A stretch of DNA of 64,000 nucleotides from Eopsaltria australis (taxonomy: Eukaryota > Chordata > Aves > Passeriformes > Petroicidae). A model generated the notes under the pieces. That model worked only from the letters and a program-made list of their open reading frames with translations. It made no database searches and was not told where the DNA came from. The stretch lies in assembly GCA_034509425.1 (NCBI GenBank), contig JAVTVJ010000772.1:62001-126000 (forward strand), read 5' to 3'. How positions within the stretch are numbered: position 1 is the stretch's first letter; each line of letters opens with the position of its first letter. This document shows, piece after piece, positions 24,401 to 36,400 of the stretch. A program made the position numbers and the translations under genes.

Positions 24401-27400
24401 GAAATCAAGTTTTTTTATTATTTAACTGAGACTTATATTAATAATGTCATTCATTTCAATGAATGCTGATCTGGGTCACCTGATCTTGGAACATGACCAT
24501 TATGCCCTGGCCCTGAAGTTTAAGGGGTCTGAGGTTCTTATTAATAGATTCCCTTGGGGCACATTGCAGTGAAATGACACTAAATCACTGGTGTTTATAT
24601 ATATATATGTAGGGTTTATTTTGTTGCAATGGAAATGAGATATTTGGCAGGTTGGGTTATTATTATCTATAGTAATACAGCAGTATAAAAGCATTTCAGA
24701 CTTCAGCTGAAATTCATTTGCTGATGTTGACTGTAGAGAAAAGGATCACAGAAGACATTTTAGTACTATGTTGCAAAAGGCATTTTAGAGGAGTATTGCA
24801 ATTACTGCAAAAAAGAGGAATACACATGCAAAAAGGCACAGGGAAAATCTGGATGCTATATTCATTCTTTAACCCCTGGTTTCCTGTAATTTAATATTGT
24901 GGCATTTTACTTTCTTTTTCTCTTAAGAAGTCAGAACAGAAGGGATACTTCTTAGGAATTCTCTTAACTATTCAGAAAAAATCAGCAAATCACTTTAGCC
25001 CTTCAGAAAATGTCAATATTATTAATAGCATTGTTTTCCCTTTCTGAACTGAGTTTTCAGTATTGGTTATGTATGCAACAATGAATGCATGAATGGATAG
25101 CATCAACTTTCTTAACTGGAGCAGCAGAAATAGGAAAAGAAAATTATAATTAAAATTATTTAGGAAGAAAACAAAATTTCCAAAGATGTTGCAGGATAAA
25201 AGAGACAAAATATTATTGAACCTACTACATGCAATCTGCTGTTGAACATAAATGGTAGGAAGACACATCAATGGGACTTTACTTTGAAGTAAATCTAATC
25301 TTTACTTGGACAGCAATTAATATATTTGCCTGTAAATGTGCTAAATCCAACTATCTGGCAGGGAAGTCACCTGTGTGAACTGTACCAATCTACAGGGCCA
25401 AGAATGTTTTCACTGAGCTCAGATGTGTCTTCCCTTTAGTGAAGCTCTTATAAAGCCAGTCCTGAAGGGCACCCTGTTGATCCCTTATATAGTCCCTGTG
25501 GTCAAGGGTAACACCTCAGTGGCTGAGGATGCAAAATCATTAATGCTATTTAGGAATATATATTTGTATTCATTCTAGATATCATGAGCCTATTGGCAAG
25601 GCTCATAAATTGGAAATTCTGAGCCTGGGAACTCCTCCTTCCTCCAGAAGCATTGAAATGCCAACCCACAGGTCATGTTCTCAAGAACCAGGGCTTTCCC
25701 TGGTTGCGTGTATACTCGTGGCATTGTGAAGGTGTTTGAGTGTAAATGAGAAAGGAATTTGGTTATTAACTTGACACTTGTGCTTCTCCTGTGGTTATGA
25801 GTGAGCTCTTTTGTGGTACCATCACAGCTCCCAGGATCAGTTAATTACATTAATTTCGGGCATAGACACAATTTTCCTGAGATTTCTACCGCCTTACTCT
25901 CTCCCTTCTCTAAATTGTCTCAAATTATCTTGAGGTGTAATTTGAGAGTTTTTGCTATCTTTGATTTCCTATTATGTACACTGTGGGAGAAACTGAACTA
26001 ATAATGACATAGTCACGTCTGCAAAGAGGAAATTTACTTTGGGAAAATAAACTGAGACAGTGACACATAGCACATATAAAAAATAAAACTGAGACAATCT
26101 ACAGCTGCTAATGAATTGTTTCATAGGAATGTACAACTTGAAAAACGAACACCTAAGTGGTGAACTATCTTTCTCTGTCCCAGCATTGCTTTGCTGGAAT
26201 GATGCATATTTCTGGAGGAAATGCAGATGAGATTAAATAGCACACATCTTTTCAGCCTCCATTCTCAACGTCATGCACTTTTCTGGACATAGTACAGGTG
26301 ACAATATAGATCTTGTGCAAGTTTTAAAAAAATGTTTCTTAAATTGCTTTCATCTTGATAACTTTAAGGTAGGTTTCCTATATCAAGATGAAGATTTCTG
26401 ATGACAAAATATTTGACTTATGGCCCAATTTCAAAGTATAGAGATTACTGTAAGTTATTGTGGTCCGGGAAGAGGAATGACATTGATCATCTGTTGTTCA
26501 ATTTAGTTTTAATTTTTTTGATGGATGAATGTTGAAAAAAACCTTAGTTAATTTTTATGTGCCAGCATTCCAGTAAAATGCTGATGTGGGTTTCTCTAGT
26601 ACCTGTTTGTACTGATTTGGATAAGGTTGGGGTTGGATGTCCCAAAGTGATTTCTATATGTATTTTTTAATTATAGGGAGGAAGAGAATCCAAGACCTGT
26701 ATTTTCCATAGCTGGCAAAGCACAGATTATTTTTAAAACACCTGGTTTGAACAGGGTTTATTCTTGAACTGGCTCTATATGAACAGGACTAGTTTTGTTC
26801 CCAAATCATAGCAGGTTTACAGTGTGTTTAATCCTATTTTACTGTCTGAAAAGGGTCTCTGGTTATACATGTATGCCTGTTCCTGCACCACTGCCCAGAC
26901 CAAATAAACCAGGCATCTTTCCAAGGCCAAGTCTTCCAGTTATCTTTCAGAATACCTATGACCTGGCTACTTAGGAGAGAACACACCAAAACAGAAGGGT
27001 TGCTTCAACCTACAAGGAACATCCTTGTTCCTACCAGAGTTTTGTTCCTGGGAAGCAAAATGCCAGCAGAACATCACTGCCTCTCTTTGACTGTAACTTG
27101 CCCTTAGCTGCCTCAGAAGTCAAAGTTTTTAGGACATAGATTGTTTATAAACTTATATTTTCCCCACATATTCTATTGTACATACAAAGGAGAAATAAAA
27201 CATGTATTTGTTTTGCTTTTATTTGCTGGCTTAGGAACGAGGAAGGTCTAATGTGTCTAAGAACTAATTTTTAATAAAACACTCTCTTTAGTTTTAGTCA
27301 GCATGAATGACAAGCTCTTCAGTCAATCTGAATTTTGCGCAATACCCACAAAATTTACTCGACTGTAGGTACCCAATTTCAATTTTGCTACAAGGTTGCT

Positions 27401-28849
27401 CTTTGTTTCTGACATAACTAATCTCATGAAATTCTTTTAAAATGTGTCTCATATTAGTCCAAATTCAGTGCACTAAGGGATAAACAGTAGACAAGGAAAC
27501 CTGGGACATTCTGGACCCTCTGTCACTTCTGACTACACCATGATCCACTAACTGAACGAGCCAGTTCAGCCAGAGAGTAACACTTGCCAAAGTGGGTAGG
27601 GATTTCAAAATCTAGGCCATACTTCTTTGCAATTATTTTTCTTTATAATTTTATTTGAACTTTTTAGCTTCAAGATTACTCGCCCAGCAGAAAAGCAACT
27701 GGTATCATTATTATTATATAGTTCCATGGCTTGTCAATCACAGGATGTTTTCCAATCCTATTATGTTTTGCTTGTAAGGAGACAATGGCAATGTTTTGTT
27801 TTAGATGTACTAGAAATTATAATGGAGAAAGAAAATGGAGCTGACCTCTTTAATGGGAATGAGAAGTTATTTTCTTCCTAGTTTCTTATTACTCTACTGC
27901 TTAAATCCTGGCAGCATTGCATTAATGTTAAACGCTGGTCCCCAGCACCAAGTGGCAATTTATCATCTATCTTGGCAGGCTTCCTGCTTCATCCTGCACC
28001 TGCCTCCTTGAAAGAAAACAAGACATCAGATACTTATTCAAATAATGCAGTAGCTGATCAGCAGAGTATCTACACAATGGTAAGTTATCCATGATAAAAG
28101 GACAACTTTTTCATGCATTATATGTGACATATGTGTCCTTTCGCTTATGATTTATGACATTCATGATGGTGACTATTGTTACTATAATCAAATCTTTTAC
28201 AGCCTAGCTGCAAAGGTTCAACTTATTGTCAATAGATTCTATATGAGTCAATCATGCAATTTCATAAATGCTTTGAAACACCTGCACTCTCCTTGGAAGT
28301 GCCGAAATAGCAGTATCATGATCTCATCTTTCAAGTCATGGAACTGCTATGTCTCAATAATTCCCTATTGGCAAACAAAGTGGGAGACAAATCAAAACTA
28401 TATGTTCATTTGCATTTGCTTCATATGATACATACATCTGTTATATACATACATGAGTGTGTATACTTATATATGCATTTGCACCCACATATAGAAATGT
28501 GGATATATATATATGTAAACTTTCTGAAGAATAGATTATGGCCTTAAAGCACAAATAAAGAAGATATCAAAGGAAAGCTGTGTCTATGAATCAGAATGTG
28601 AAGAGAATGGCAGGAACTATTCATGAAAAGGGTACATAAAATCTTATTCACAAATATGAAAGGAAAGGTCATGTGTTTTACCAGGAATTTGCATTTTACA
28701 AGCCTCACTGGAAACAAAATGCATAACTGCTAGAATGTAGGATGTCATATTTCTGCTGGCATGGAAAGGGGGTCCTTTGCTTAAAGCATTAATTAGCCTG
28801 AGGTGTGGAAACCAGTTCTCTGTGGTGCCACTGATCCCCTGGGACTGTC
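21411..28849. other. Long AT-rich non-coding stretch
   Basis: No gene found. Open frames are short and isolated. Apart from the CR1 tail with CTCTA array at 23.5 kb and a short (TA)n near 24,597-24,610 I see no repeat. The sequence is intron- or intergene-like. Confidence 0.6.
23522..23595 (+). mobile_element. CR1 tail with (ACTCT)n array
   Basis: The 'gttgtaagtccctttcagctgaaa' block is the CR1 3' UTR end; the following seven perfect ACTCT units (23,561-23,595) take the place of its terminal short repeat, which has expanded into a pentanucleotide microsatellite. Confidence 0.78.
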
Positions 28850-28960
28850 TTCTGGCTTCTCTGAGCCCCAATTCTCATCTGTAAAATAGGTAAATGTAGC
28901 CCTTCCCTCTGCATTGTCTGCATGGGTAGTTATCAAAGACACACAGGCACCAGTTAGCTC
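28850..28960 (+). mobile_element. MIR-type SINE fossil
   Basis: The stretch 'ctgagccccaattctcatctgtaaaatagg' region (28,861-28,890) matches the MIR core around CCTCAGTTTCCTCATCTGTAAAATGGG, with further diffuse similarity downstream. MIR is an old amniote SINE, so this DNA has been in place since before birds diversified. Confidence 0.6.
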
Positions 28961-31900
28961 CTTGTATTTGGCCCAGAGCATTCAAAATATTAGAACAATG
29001 CAGCTGGATATGGCAGCATGGTGATTGATAAAGGCAGCTTATGTTCCATTAAGGAATACTTTATTATCTATGATTGTTAGGAATCCATATCAACAACCCA
29101 CTCTGTTAGGATCTGTTACCAAATGTAATTCTTTCTTGAGAGCTCTCAATTTAATGAGAAAAACAAAGAGGGGGTAGAAACACTCAGTGAAAATGGAGCA
29201 ATTAAAGAAAAGTGGTAAGAGTATGAGGATATGTATATATCCAAGTAGTGCAGGTGAAGAGGTACCCTATAGAACTACATTGTACAGTGAAGATGTACCA
29301 TGCAGAGCTGCTAAAATAATTAAAAGACAAAATGCTTCTTCCAGGTACCCATCTCAGAGCAGACACTTGAATTTAGGGATCTCTGTGCCAGGCAAATATT
29401 GTGGGGTTGGGAAATGGCCTGTCTCCTTCAGAGACTGTTGCAGTCAGACATCAAATTTTTGAATGTGGCAACAGAGGACTACAACAATGACAACAAAGCT
29501 GTTTATTTAAAGCTCATTTTGTGAAGGATTTTAGCACAGAATGTCACATTTGCCTACTGAAATGCCATCTGTAAGAGCTGTTTGATCTGGAGGCTAAATC
29601 TAATCTCTCTCTCTCTCTCTAAAAGAATTCTTCATATTGACATTCTGATTAGGAATTTCCTTTTTTTTTTCATAACCTGGTCTGCAGAGGTCCTGTTTGA
29701 TTTTTGGCCCAAAAGGAAGGTTTTCTAGTTGTCTGCAGAACTAATTCTATAGCTGTCCCATAAATGGGTTTCTAATTTGTCGTAGAGTGCTGAGCATTAG
29801 AAATATTTGCTACCTCCTGAAGATCTGCAGATCTGGTTCTGCCTTTATCCTTAGGGTTGTGAGAGGGTGCCTGTATATTTGGCAGGCTTCTTGGAAGATT
29901 TTTTCCTGTTGTGGTGCTTGCAGTGGTGCAATCAGCAGTGCCAAAAAGCTGGTGGAGGGCTGTCTTGCTGTTGCAGCATGAGAGTTCTGCTGGTATGCTG
30001 AATACAAGCCTTTTTATTGCTACTCCGTTCTAACAAATTGGTTTTCATTCTTTTAGGCTAGAATTTTGCTACATTTATGTGACCTTGATGTTTGACAGAG
30101 GCCACTCTTCCCCCCCAAGAGAGAAGAAATGGAGGGGAAAACCAAAGCATGCTGATCACAGTAACAGTGCTCTTCTGAAACCATGCTTTAAAAAGAGACA
30201 GGGCCAAGTACTGTGGACTCCTGAAAGCTGGAAGCCAGAACCAATTTAATACTTAGACAGAACCACCAAATTTCAAATGTCTCCTGGGTTGTAATGGGTG
30301 GGGTTTTTGAATGTTCTGTTCTTGCCATAGAGCTGGTGCAACTCAGTAACTCTGGGCAGGTTTGATAGCAAAGGCTTTCTGTAGCACATCATCCCCCCAC
30401 AAATCAGAGTATTTCACTCCTCGCAGTGTGACCTGGGGCTGTGCTGCTCTTGCTCAGTGCTTCACAGCTGGGGCTGGTCTGGGGAGTTGATTCTGGCTGT
30501 TGGACCTCAGAATCAAGGAGAAAAACCTACTGGGAATGCACATGGACTTTTTTCCTGTCATACTTTATATATGGCTATTTGATTTCTCAAGTTTCCTTAT
30601 GTGTTTGGATACCCTAATATTCCTAATGAGTCCTCGTGTGCAACTGCTTAGTAAATACCAACCTTAATGCTTGTGACTTAGAAGCTTTGTTCAGTAGCCA
30701 CAAAGGCAGAATAAATGCATAAGGCTTTGAGTATCTGGTTGCTTGGGCAAGTTACCTTACTTAGCAAATGCAAAGATATTAAATTTCTATTCAGATGATT
30801 AAAAAAATAGCTTCTTCATGTTTTACCGCATGACTTGCTCTGTTTACGGTGCATTAGGTATTTACTATAATGATAGCAAAAATGGCACCTTCTCCATCTC
30901 CCTCTCTTCTCCTTTGTAACAGATGTTTCTTCAGAAGGACTTGCTGATCACCTATATCTCCAACAGCATCTAACAACATTTCATTTTAAAAAAGTGATAT
31001 GTATGCTTGCCTTTATTTTGTTAAGTTTTGATTTCTAAAGGTAACAGCTAGTGTCAGGTTTCTCAAACTGCTCCTTCTATTCCTTGTTTTCAATTGAAAC
31101 AGTGTGCTGTGTCAGCAAAACCCACAGCTCACTGCCACATTCTCTTTTGTGTGGCAGTCTTTTGACACATGAAAGTGGCAGCTGCTCTTAAAGGACCCTG
31201 CAAATTAAAGATAAAAAACACGGAGGGGTTCTTTTTCACGACGGTGGGAAGCTTTCTTAACTACATTTAATTCAGGGGTAAACCTTTACTGCCATAATTA
31301 ATAAGAGAGTGTGTTACATGCAACAGGATTGCTAACACCAAAAAGATGGGATGAGATGGGATCAGAACAGCCCGTGGAGGGCTTATGGGCTCAGGTCTTC
31401 CAACAATTATCCTGACACCTGAGCTGTAGTTGTGTGAACTTTTTGAGTGTTCTCCGCCTGCTGTCAGTGCAGATATTTGTGTTGTGTTCGTCTCTTACAT
31501 GTAATTGTCACTGAGGTGAGAGCCCCTGGGAAGAGTGTGGTGATGCTGCAAACAATCTTGGACCCCTTGGAGCACTCCTGTTTTTCAGTGAAGTTGCACA
31601 GACCTGTGAGCCTGCATGGTCTATAAGCAGATGCAATCTGTGCAATGCACTGGGTCTGAAAGACTGAAATAGAACCAAGCCATCAGCGCTTGAAAAATTA
31701 CTTTGTTGGTGTTTTTTCCCCCTAAATTTATCCAAACCTGGAAAAAGTAATTTTCAATTATTTGGGCAATTTTAGGGTGGGAAGTTTTTATTTATCCGAG
31801 GAGAAAGAAAAGACCCCATAAGATGAGTCAGGCGGGGTCTTTCTTTTGAGATGGAGTTTTTAAGCATAAAATGAAGCTTTTTACACTTGAGTTTCTGTGA

Positions 31901-32495
31901 GGAAAACTCACCCTGGTTAAGTCAGTGCTAGCCCAATCTGTGCTTCAGCAATCTGTGGGAAGTAAGGTGAGACAGCATGGCCAGAGGAGAGGAAGCAACT
32001 TGAACATCATTTTCCAGAGGACAATAGGCAAACCCAGAGAATGATTACCAGGGAGTCGAAATACCACTAGGAAGTTGTCTGCCCATTCCCACTGTAAAAG
32101 ATTGCCACTGTAACAGCATTCAGTCTTTCCCTCTGTGCTTTGAGCTGGACCAAACTAACACAAATGGTGAGAAGAACTTCCTGGAGTCCAACAGGAAAAG
32201 AGCGGCAAAGTCTTCAAAATTTCCTAAGGACTTTACGTCTGCCAATCTGTTTTACACTGCAGATTTGCAGTTTTCATTGCATTGGTGAGCAGCGGCCAGA
32301 GCTTCAAAGCAGCAGCTGTGTGATGTGGCCAGAACCACAGATGTGTCCACTCACAGTTGTAAATGCACTTAAGGTAAGTGTCCTTCCTTAAGTAATTCCA
32401 GATAAAAGTGAAAGTTTAGATAAATACTACGGATTTTGAGTGAAAGTGGGAGAATGCATAGAATTCATTACTGTATTTTGCATTGTTTTTAGAAA
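28961..32495. other. Non-coding stretch, no gene seen
   Basis: No ORF above about 95 codons. A (CT)n run of 9-10 units lies at about 29,603-29,621. Around 30,745 a short 'cttgggcaagttaccttactta' piece is MIR-like but too short to call. Confidence 0.55.
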
Positions 32496-32501
32496 GTGTT
32501 T

Positions 32502-33485
32502 ATCAGGGTTTGGATCTGGGGTTTTTTTGTTTTTTTCTTGAGGAATTTTTCTCCCATGGGTTGCTGGGGAACTGATGGTTGGGTTCTCAAGGGAACAAAG
32601 GCATGTGGCATGGGGCTTTCTACTTCACCGGGCAGGGGAAGTTTTCTCTCAGGAGGCAGGGACAACACAAGATTTTGGGACTGGCAAAAGCGGGGGCGGG
32701 GGCAACGGCTCGCTCTCTCTCTCGGGACTCTTGGAGCCAGATGGTTGGAGCTGCTGTCTGCTGAAGGGAATCCACGGCCACTGAGAAGCCAGCACAGAGC
32801 TGCTTTTCTTTGTGCTGTGAGTTTTCTCACTGCCCTGCCGGGGAGCTGAGCTGCCACCGGCCTGTCCCTCCCCGCTCCCCCGCTCCTCTGGCACCGCTCC
32901 GAGTTCTTGCTATGCTGTAACTGTGCTCCCCCCTGCCCGCCGAGACCTCCTGCTGTCCCAGCTTGCTGTTTCCAAGGGTCCTGCTGGGGCACCGACATCA
33001 GCTGCCCCTGAGGATTTGTGAAACAGGGCATCTCCTCCACCCCTCTCTGCACCGGGCCCAGCTGCCATTGCCATGTGCTACCTGAGCTCTCACCGGAGCG
33101 CCCCCTGCAGCCGCGGGGGAATCATCACACCTGGAGCGCCCCCTGCAACTGCAGGGGAACCATTGAACCTAACCCAGCCCACCGGGAGCCACTGGTGCCC
33201 CCTGCTGGCTGTGACTGGAACTGCACCAAAGGGAAAAGGTGCCTGAGGCCAAGCAGGCTGTCACTGGGTTTCTGGTTCTGTTGGTTGGTTAATGCCATAG
33301 TTGTTGTTATTTGTTAGCCTTGTTTTAGATATTAGTAAAGAACTGTTATTCCTGCTCCCATATCTTTGCCTGAGAGCCCTTTCATTTCAAATTTGTAATA
33401 ATTCGGAGGGAGAGGGGTTACAGTTTTCCATTCCAAAGGAGGCTCCTGCCTTCCTTAGCAGACACCTGTCTTTCAAACCGAGGCA
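32502..33485 (+). mobile_element. Solo LTR (984 bp), same family as the ERV at the left end
   Basis: It aligns with the 5' LTR at 2462-3358 (opposite strand) from the first ~20 bases to the terminal CA, including the block near 'CTCCCATGGGTTGCT', the GC-rich middle, the AGTAAA signal (33,334-33,339) and the 3' block ending 'tttcaaaccgaggca'. The flanks GTGTTT (32,496-32,501) and GTGTTC (33,486-33,491) are a 6-bp duplication with one change, fitting an ERVK-like integrase. The 5' terminal TG appears mutated. The 187-codon minus-strand frame inside it is a chance ORF in the GC-rich part. Confidence 0.88.
33096..33209 (-). promoter_or_regulatory. Cluster of three CTCF-like motifs in the solo LTR
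   Basis: GAGCGCCCCCTGCAG at 33,096-33,110, GAGCGCCCCCTGCAAC at 33,134-33,149 and GGTGCCCCCTGCTGGC at 33,194-33,209. Read on the minus strand the third, GCCAGCAGGGGGCACC, is close to the best-known CTCF core. All three share orientation, spaced about 38 and 60 bases. Confidence 0.5.
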
Positions 33486-33491
33486 GTGTTC

Positions 33492-36400
33492 CACTCCCCA
33501 GAATTAAAGACTTAGGACGACAAAAGACTTGTGCTGTGCTTCTTCACAGCATTTAAAAATGTTAAAGATCCATAATAAATTTTTTAAAATACGGATGAGA
33601 ATTTTTCCCTATCCTACTGGTCTTCTCCAGGAGAAGATATTCTGTTACTTCAGTTACTTTTAAGCTGGACCTATAATATTGCTAAATATTTACTGAACCA
33701 GTGTTTTATCAGAAATCAAAGAACTTAAGGGGTTTAGTTCCTCAAGCTCCCAGCAACTTCTCATTTTAGCGTGGATGGAACATTCATCTTTCATCAGGAC
33801 TGCATAAAGTAATTTGTGAGTTTGTACTAGGAGATTTTTGTCAAACTTACGTATTTAATTGGGCTCTGTCATATGAATACCAACCATAGAGCATTCAATT
33901 GGAAAATGCCTGCCAAAGGTCTGTGTCATGAGTGGAGCTTGCAAGTATGGTATGGAATTGTGTCAGGGAAGACTTAGGTTGGATATAGGCACTGGGTGTC
34001 TGGAACAAGAAGAAGCTGGGTTAAACCATAAATAGGACCAGAACATCTAAATCAGCAGAGCTTCATGGAACATGCCAAATCACCTGCTATCATTAAATGG
34101 GAAGGTTTGGGAATTAGTCTGCCATGTCCATATCAGGTGAGGGTCAGTGACACGAGAGCAACATGTTTCATCAGGACTCTGAAAATAACTACTTGCTCCT
34201 TTCCCAGAAATATTTGAGAGAGTGCTTCCTTCCTATCCCGAACAGGCTTGCAAATCAGTTTTTAAAGCTGAAGCAGTCCTTTAAAAGAGTTATTCCACTG
34301 TGTGTTGAGATATAAAAGTTGCAAATTTTGGCTGTTTTATTTGGTTAAGGACAGAGTAGTGATGTTTTTTCTGTTTCTCGCTGATGGAATTTCAGGAGGA
34401 ATGTGCAATATGCAGGTTTGGTCTCATTCAGAGGCAATGCAAATCAGCAGTTTTTCCTTTATCTTCAGTGGTCTTTTATCTGGCCATTTGTGCTTTTTTG
34501 GCAAATGATATACAAATTAAATGATTCGTACAGATGAAAACACACTTAAAAGTTTAGATTGATTTAGGTGCGCTAATATCTGAAGTAACCATGTAAATCA
34601 AAAACCAGATATTCAACTGTAATATCAACATATTAATAATTTTGAAATCTGAAAATATTTGGTGAAAGCATTTGTGATTATATTTGAATAATTTATAGGT
34701 TATGTACTTTCCTGTTCTGCCCACAGTAGTCCAAGTAGAAATACAGGTGAAACTAACCAAATATATTGCTAAATGCAGATTATTCTTTCAGTAATTTTAA
34801 ATGAGGCCAGCAGCTGTTAAGTGCTTTTATTTATGAATAGAAAAAAATGCATGAGCCCTCTGGTGGTCAAAATACACCTCTCCAGCTAAGTTACATTCCC
34901 TTTAATGCTAAACAATTCAGCTGATAAAAAGTTTTATTCTAGTTAATTTATTAATTGCAAGCTATTTTAAAGATATATGAAAAGTAATAACACTTCTGTC
35001 ATCCTGCAAACCGATTGTTTTGAAAATTTCCACATCAAAGTCAAGAAAAGCAATCAGCACCAAAACCAGATAAATTAAGCAAAGGTAGAAAAGGAGATTC
35101 CCTTAATTCCCAGTGCTGTGTGCTGAGTGTTTCAGCACGAACAGGCTGCTGGCTCAGGGATCATTCCCAGTGTGGGTACTCACATGCCAGCCCACAGGCA
35201 GGGCACTCAGCACTTTCTGCAACTAAATCTTCACTTTGAGTGTCCCTATGTGTAGTGCAGTGTCTCCATAGCACAGCTTTATATAACCACCAAGAGGTGT
35301 GATAATGGGCATGGTGTGTCTGATTTGTAATTCTGAAATCAGTGTAAGAGATCTTGGTTTCTACATTAGGCCGGGACTCTGTCCAACATAGCCTTGAGTA
35401 TTCTTCAGTACCAGGAGATAACTGCAAGATTTAGTGTGCTTCTAAAGGAAAATTACTTCTTATTATGTTTTTATTTGCTGGCTTCTGGAATAAAATCACC
35501 AAGTACCCTCAAAAATGCTTTCTCTACTCCCAAAATGCATTGAAATGAGTGGCTGGGAACAAAAATATCAGAATCTGCTTTGGTTAAAAGTTGCTGCTCA
35601 CCCTCCCAGTTACTTCTCTTTGAGAAGATGTGTAAAATTAGGTATTTAGATTTCGAAGAATCAGACATGAGAAGGTAAGCACCTGTGACATGATGGGCAA
35701 ATAATTTCATGCCCTGAATTCACTATTAAGGATGTATTTAGCAAAACAAGCACTATTTGAAGGCTTGGTCTCTTGGTAATGATGGAGGAGTACCCACAAA
35801 TAGAGCAGGTTTTGGACCAGGAGTAATTTACATGGTGAAGGAATAAAGGAAGCAGGGACAGTTCTGTGGCAGGATGGCTCTGTGCAGGACTCGTGGGGTG
35901 CTCAGTTAGACCTCTGTGAGGATCACCTTCTCCTCAACCCCCATCAAACTTTTCCACTTGTGTGGAGTCTGAGGGTTTCTTTTAAAGTGGCAAAGCAGTT
36001 CCTACCCCTCAACTATAATGAAAAAACCTGAAATTTGTACAGAGCCCCACCAGTCAAATAATTTTGCATCCCTTCAGCTGCTCTGGAATATTTATGCTTT
36101 AGTCAAGTGAGTATCTTGTATGTGCATTTCCTATCCCTGGTATTTCCTGCTACACTGAAACACACAGAGCTGTGTTGATGTCCACCCGCCTGCAGCAGGG
36201 ATGAGATCACCCAGTACCACCCAGCTTTGCTTCAGTCCACAGCCAGACCCGGGCTCTAGAGTAAACTGGACCTGTGCTGCTTTGACAGGTAATACAGGAA
36301 AAGAAGCAAAGTGGCAACCCAGTGTTTGTAGCTCACATCTCTAGATGTCACTGAAAACAAAATTCAGTAACCAAGTATCAGTGCTATTGTCAAAAGCAGT

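Noticed and set aside
32489..33052. 187-codon minus-strand ORF
   Set aside because: It lies almost entirely in a solo LTR, antisense to it, and the related provirus LTR does not keep a comparable frame.
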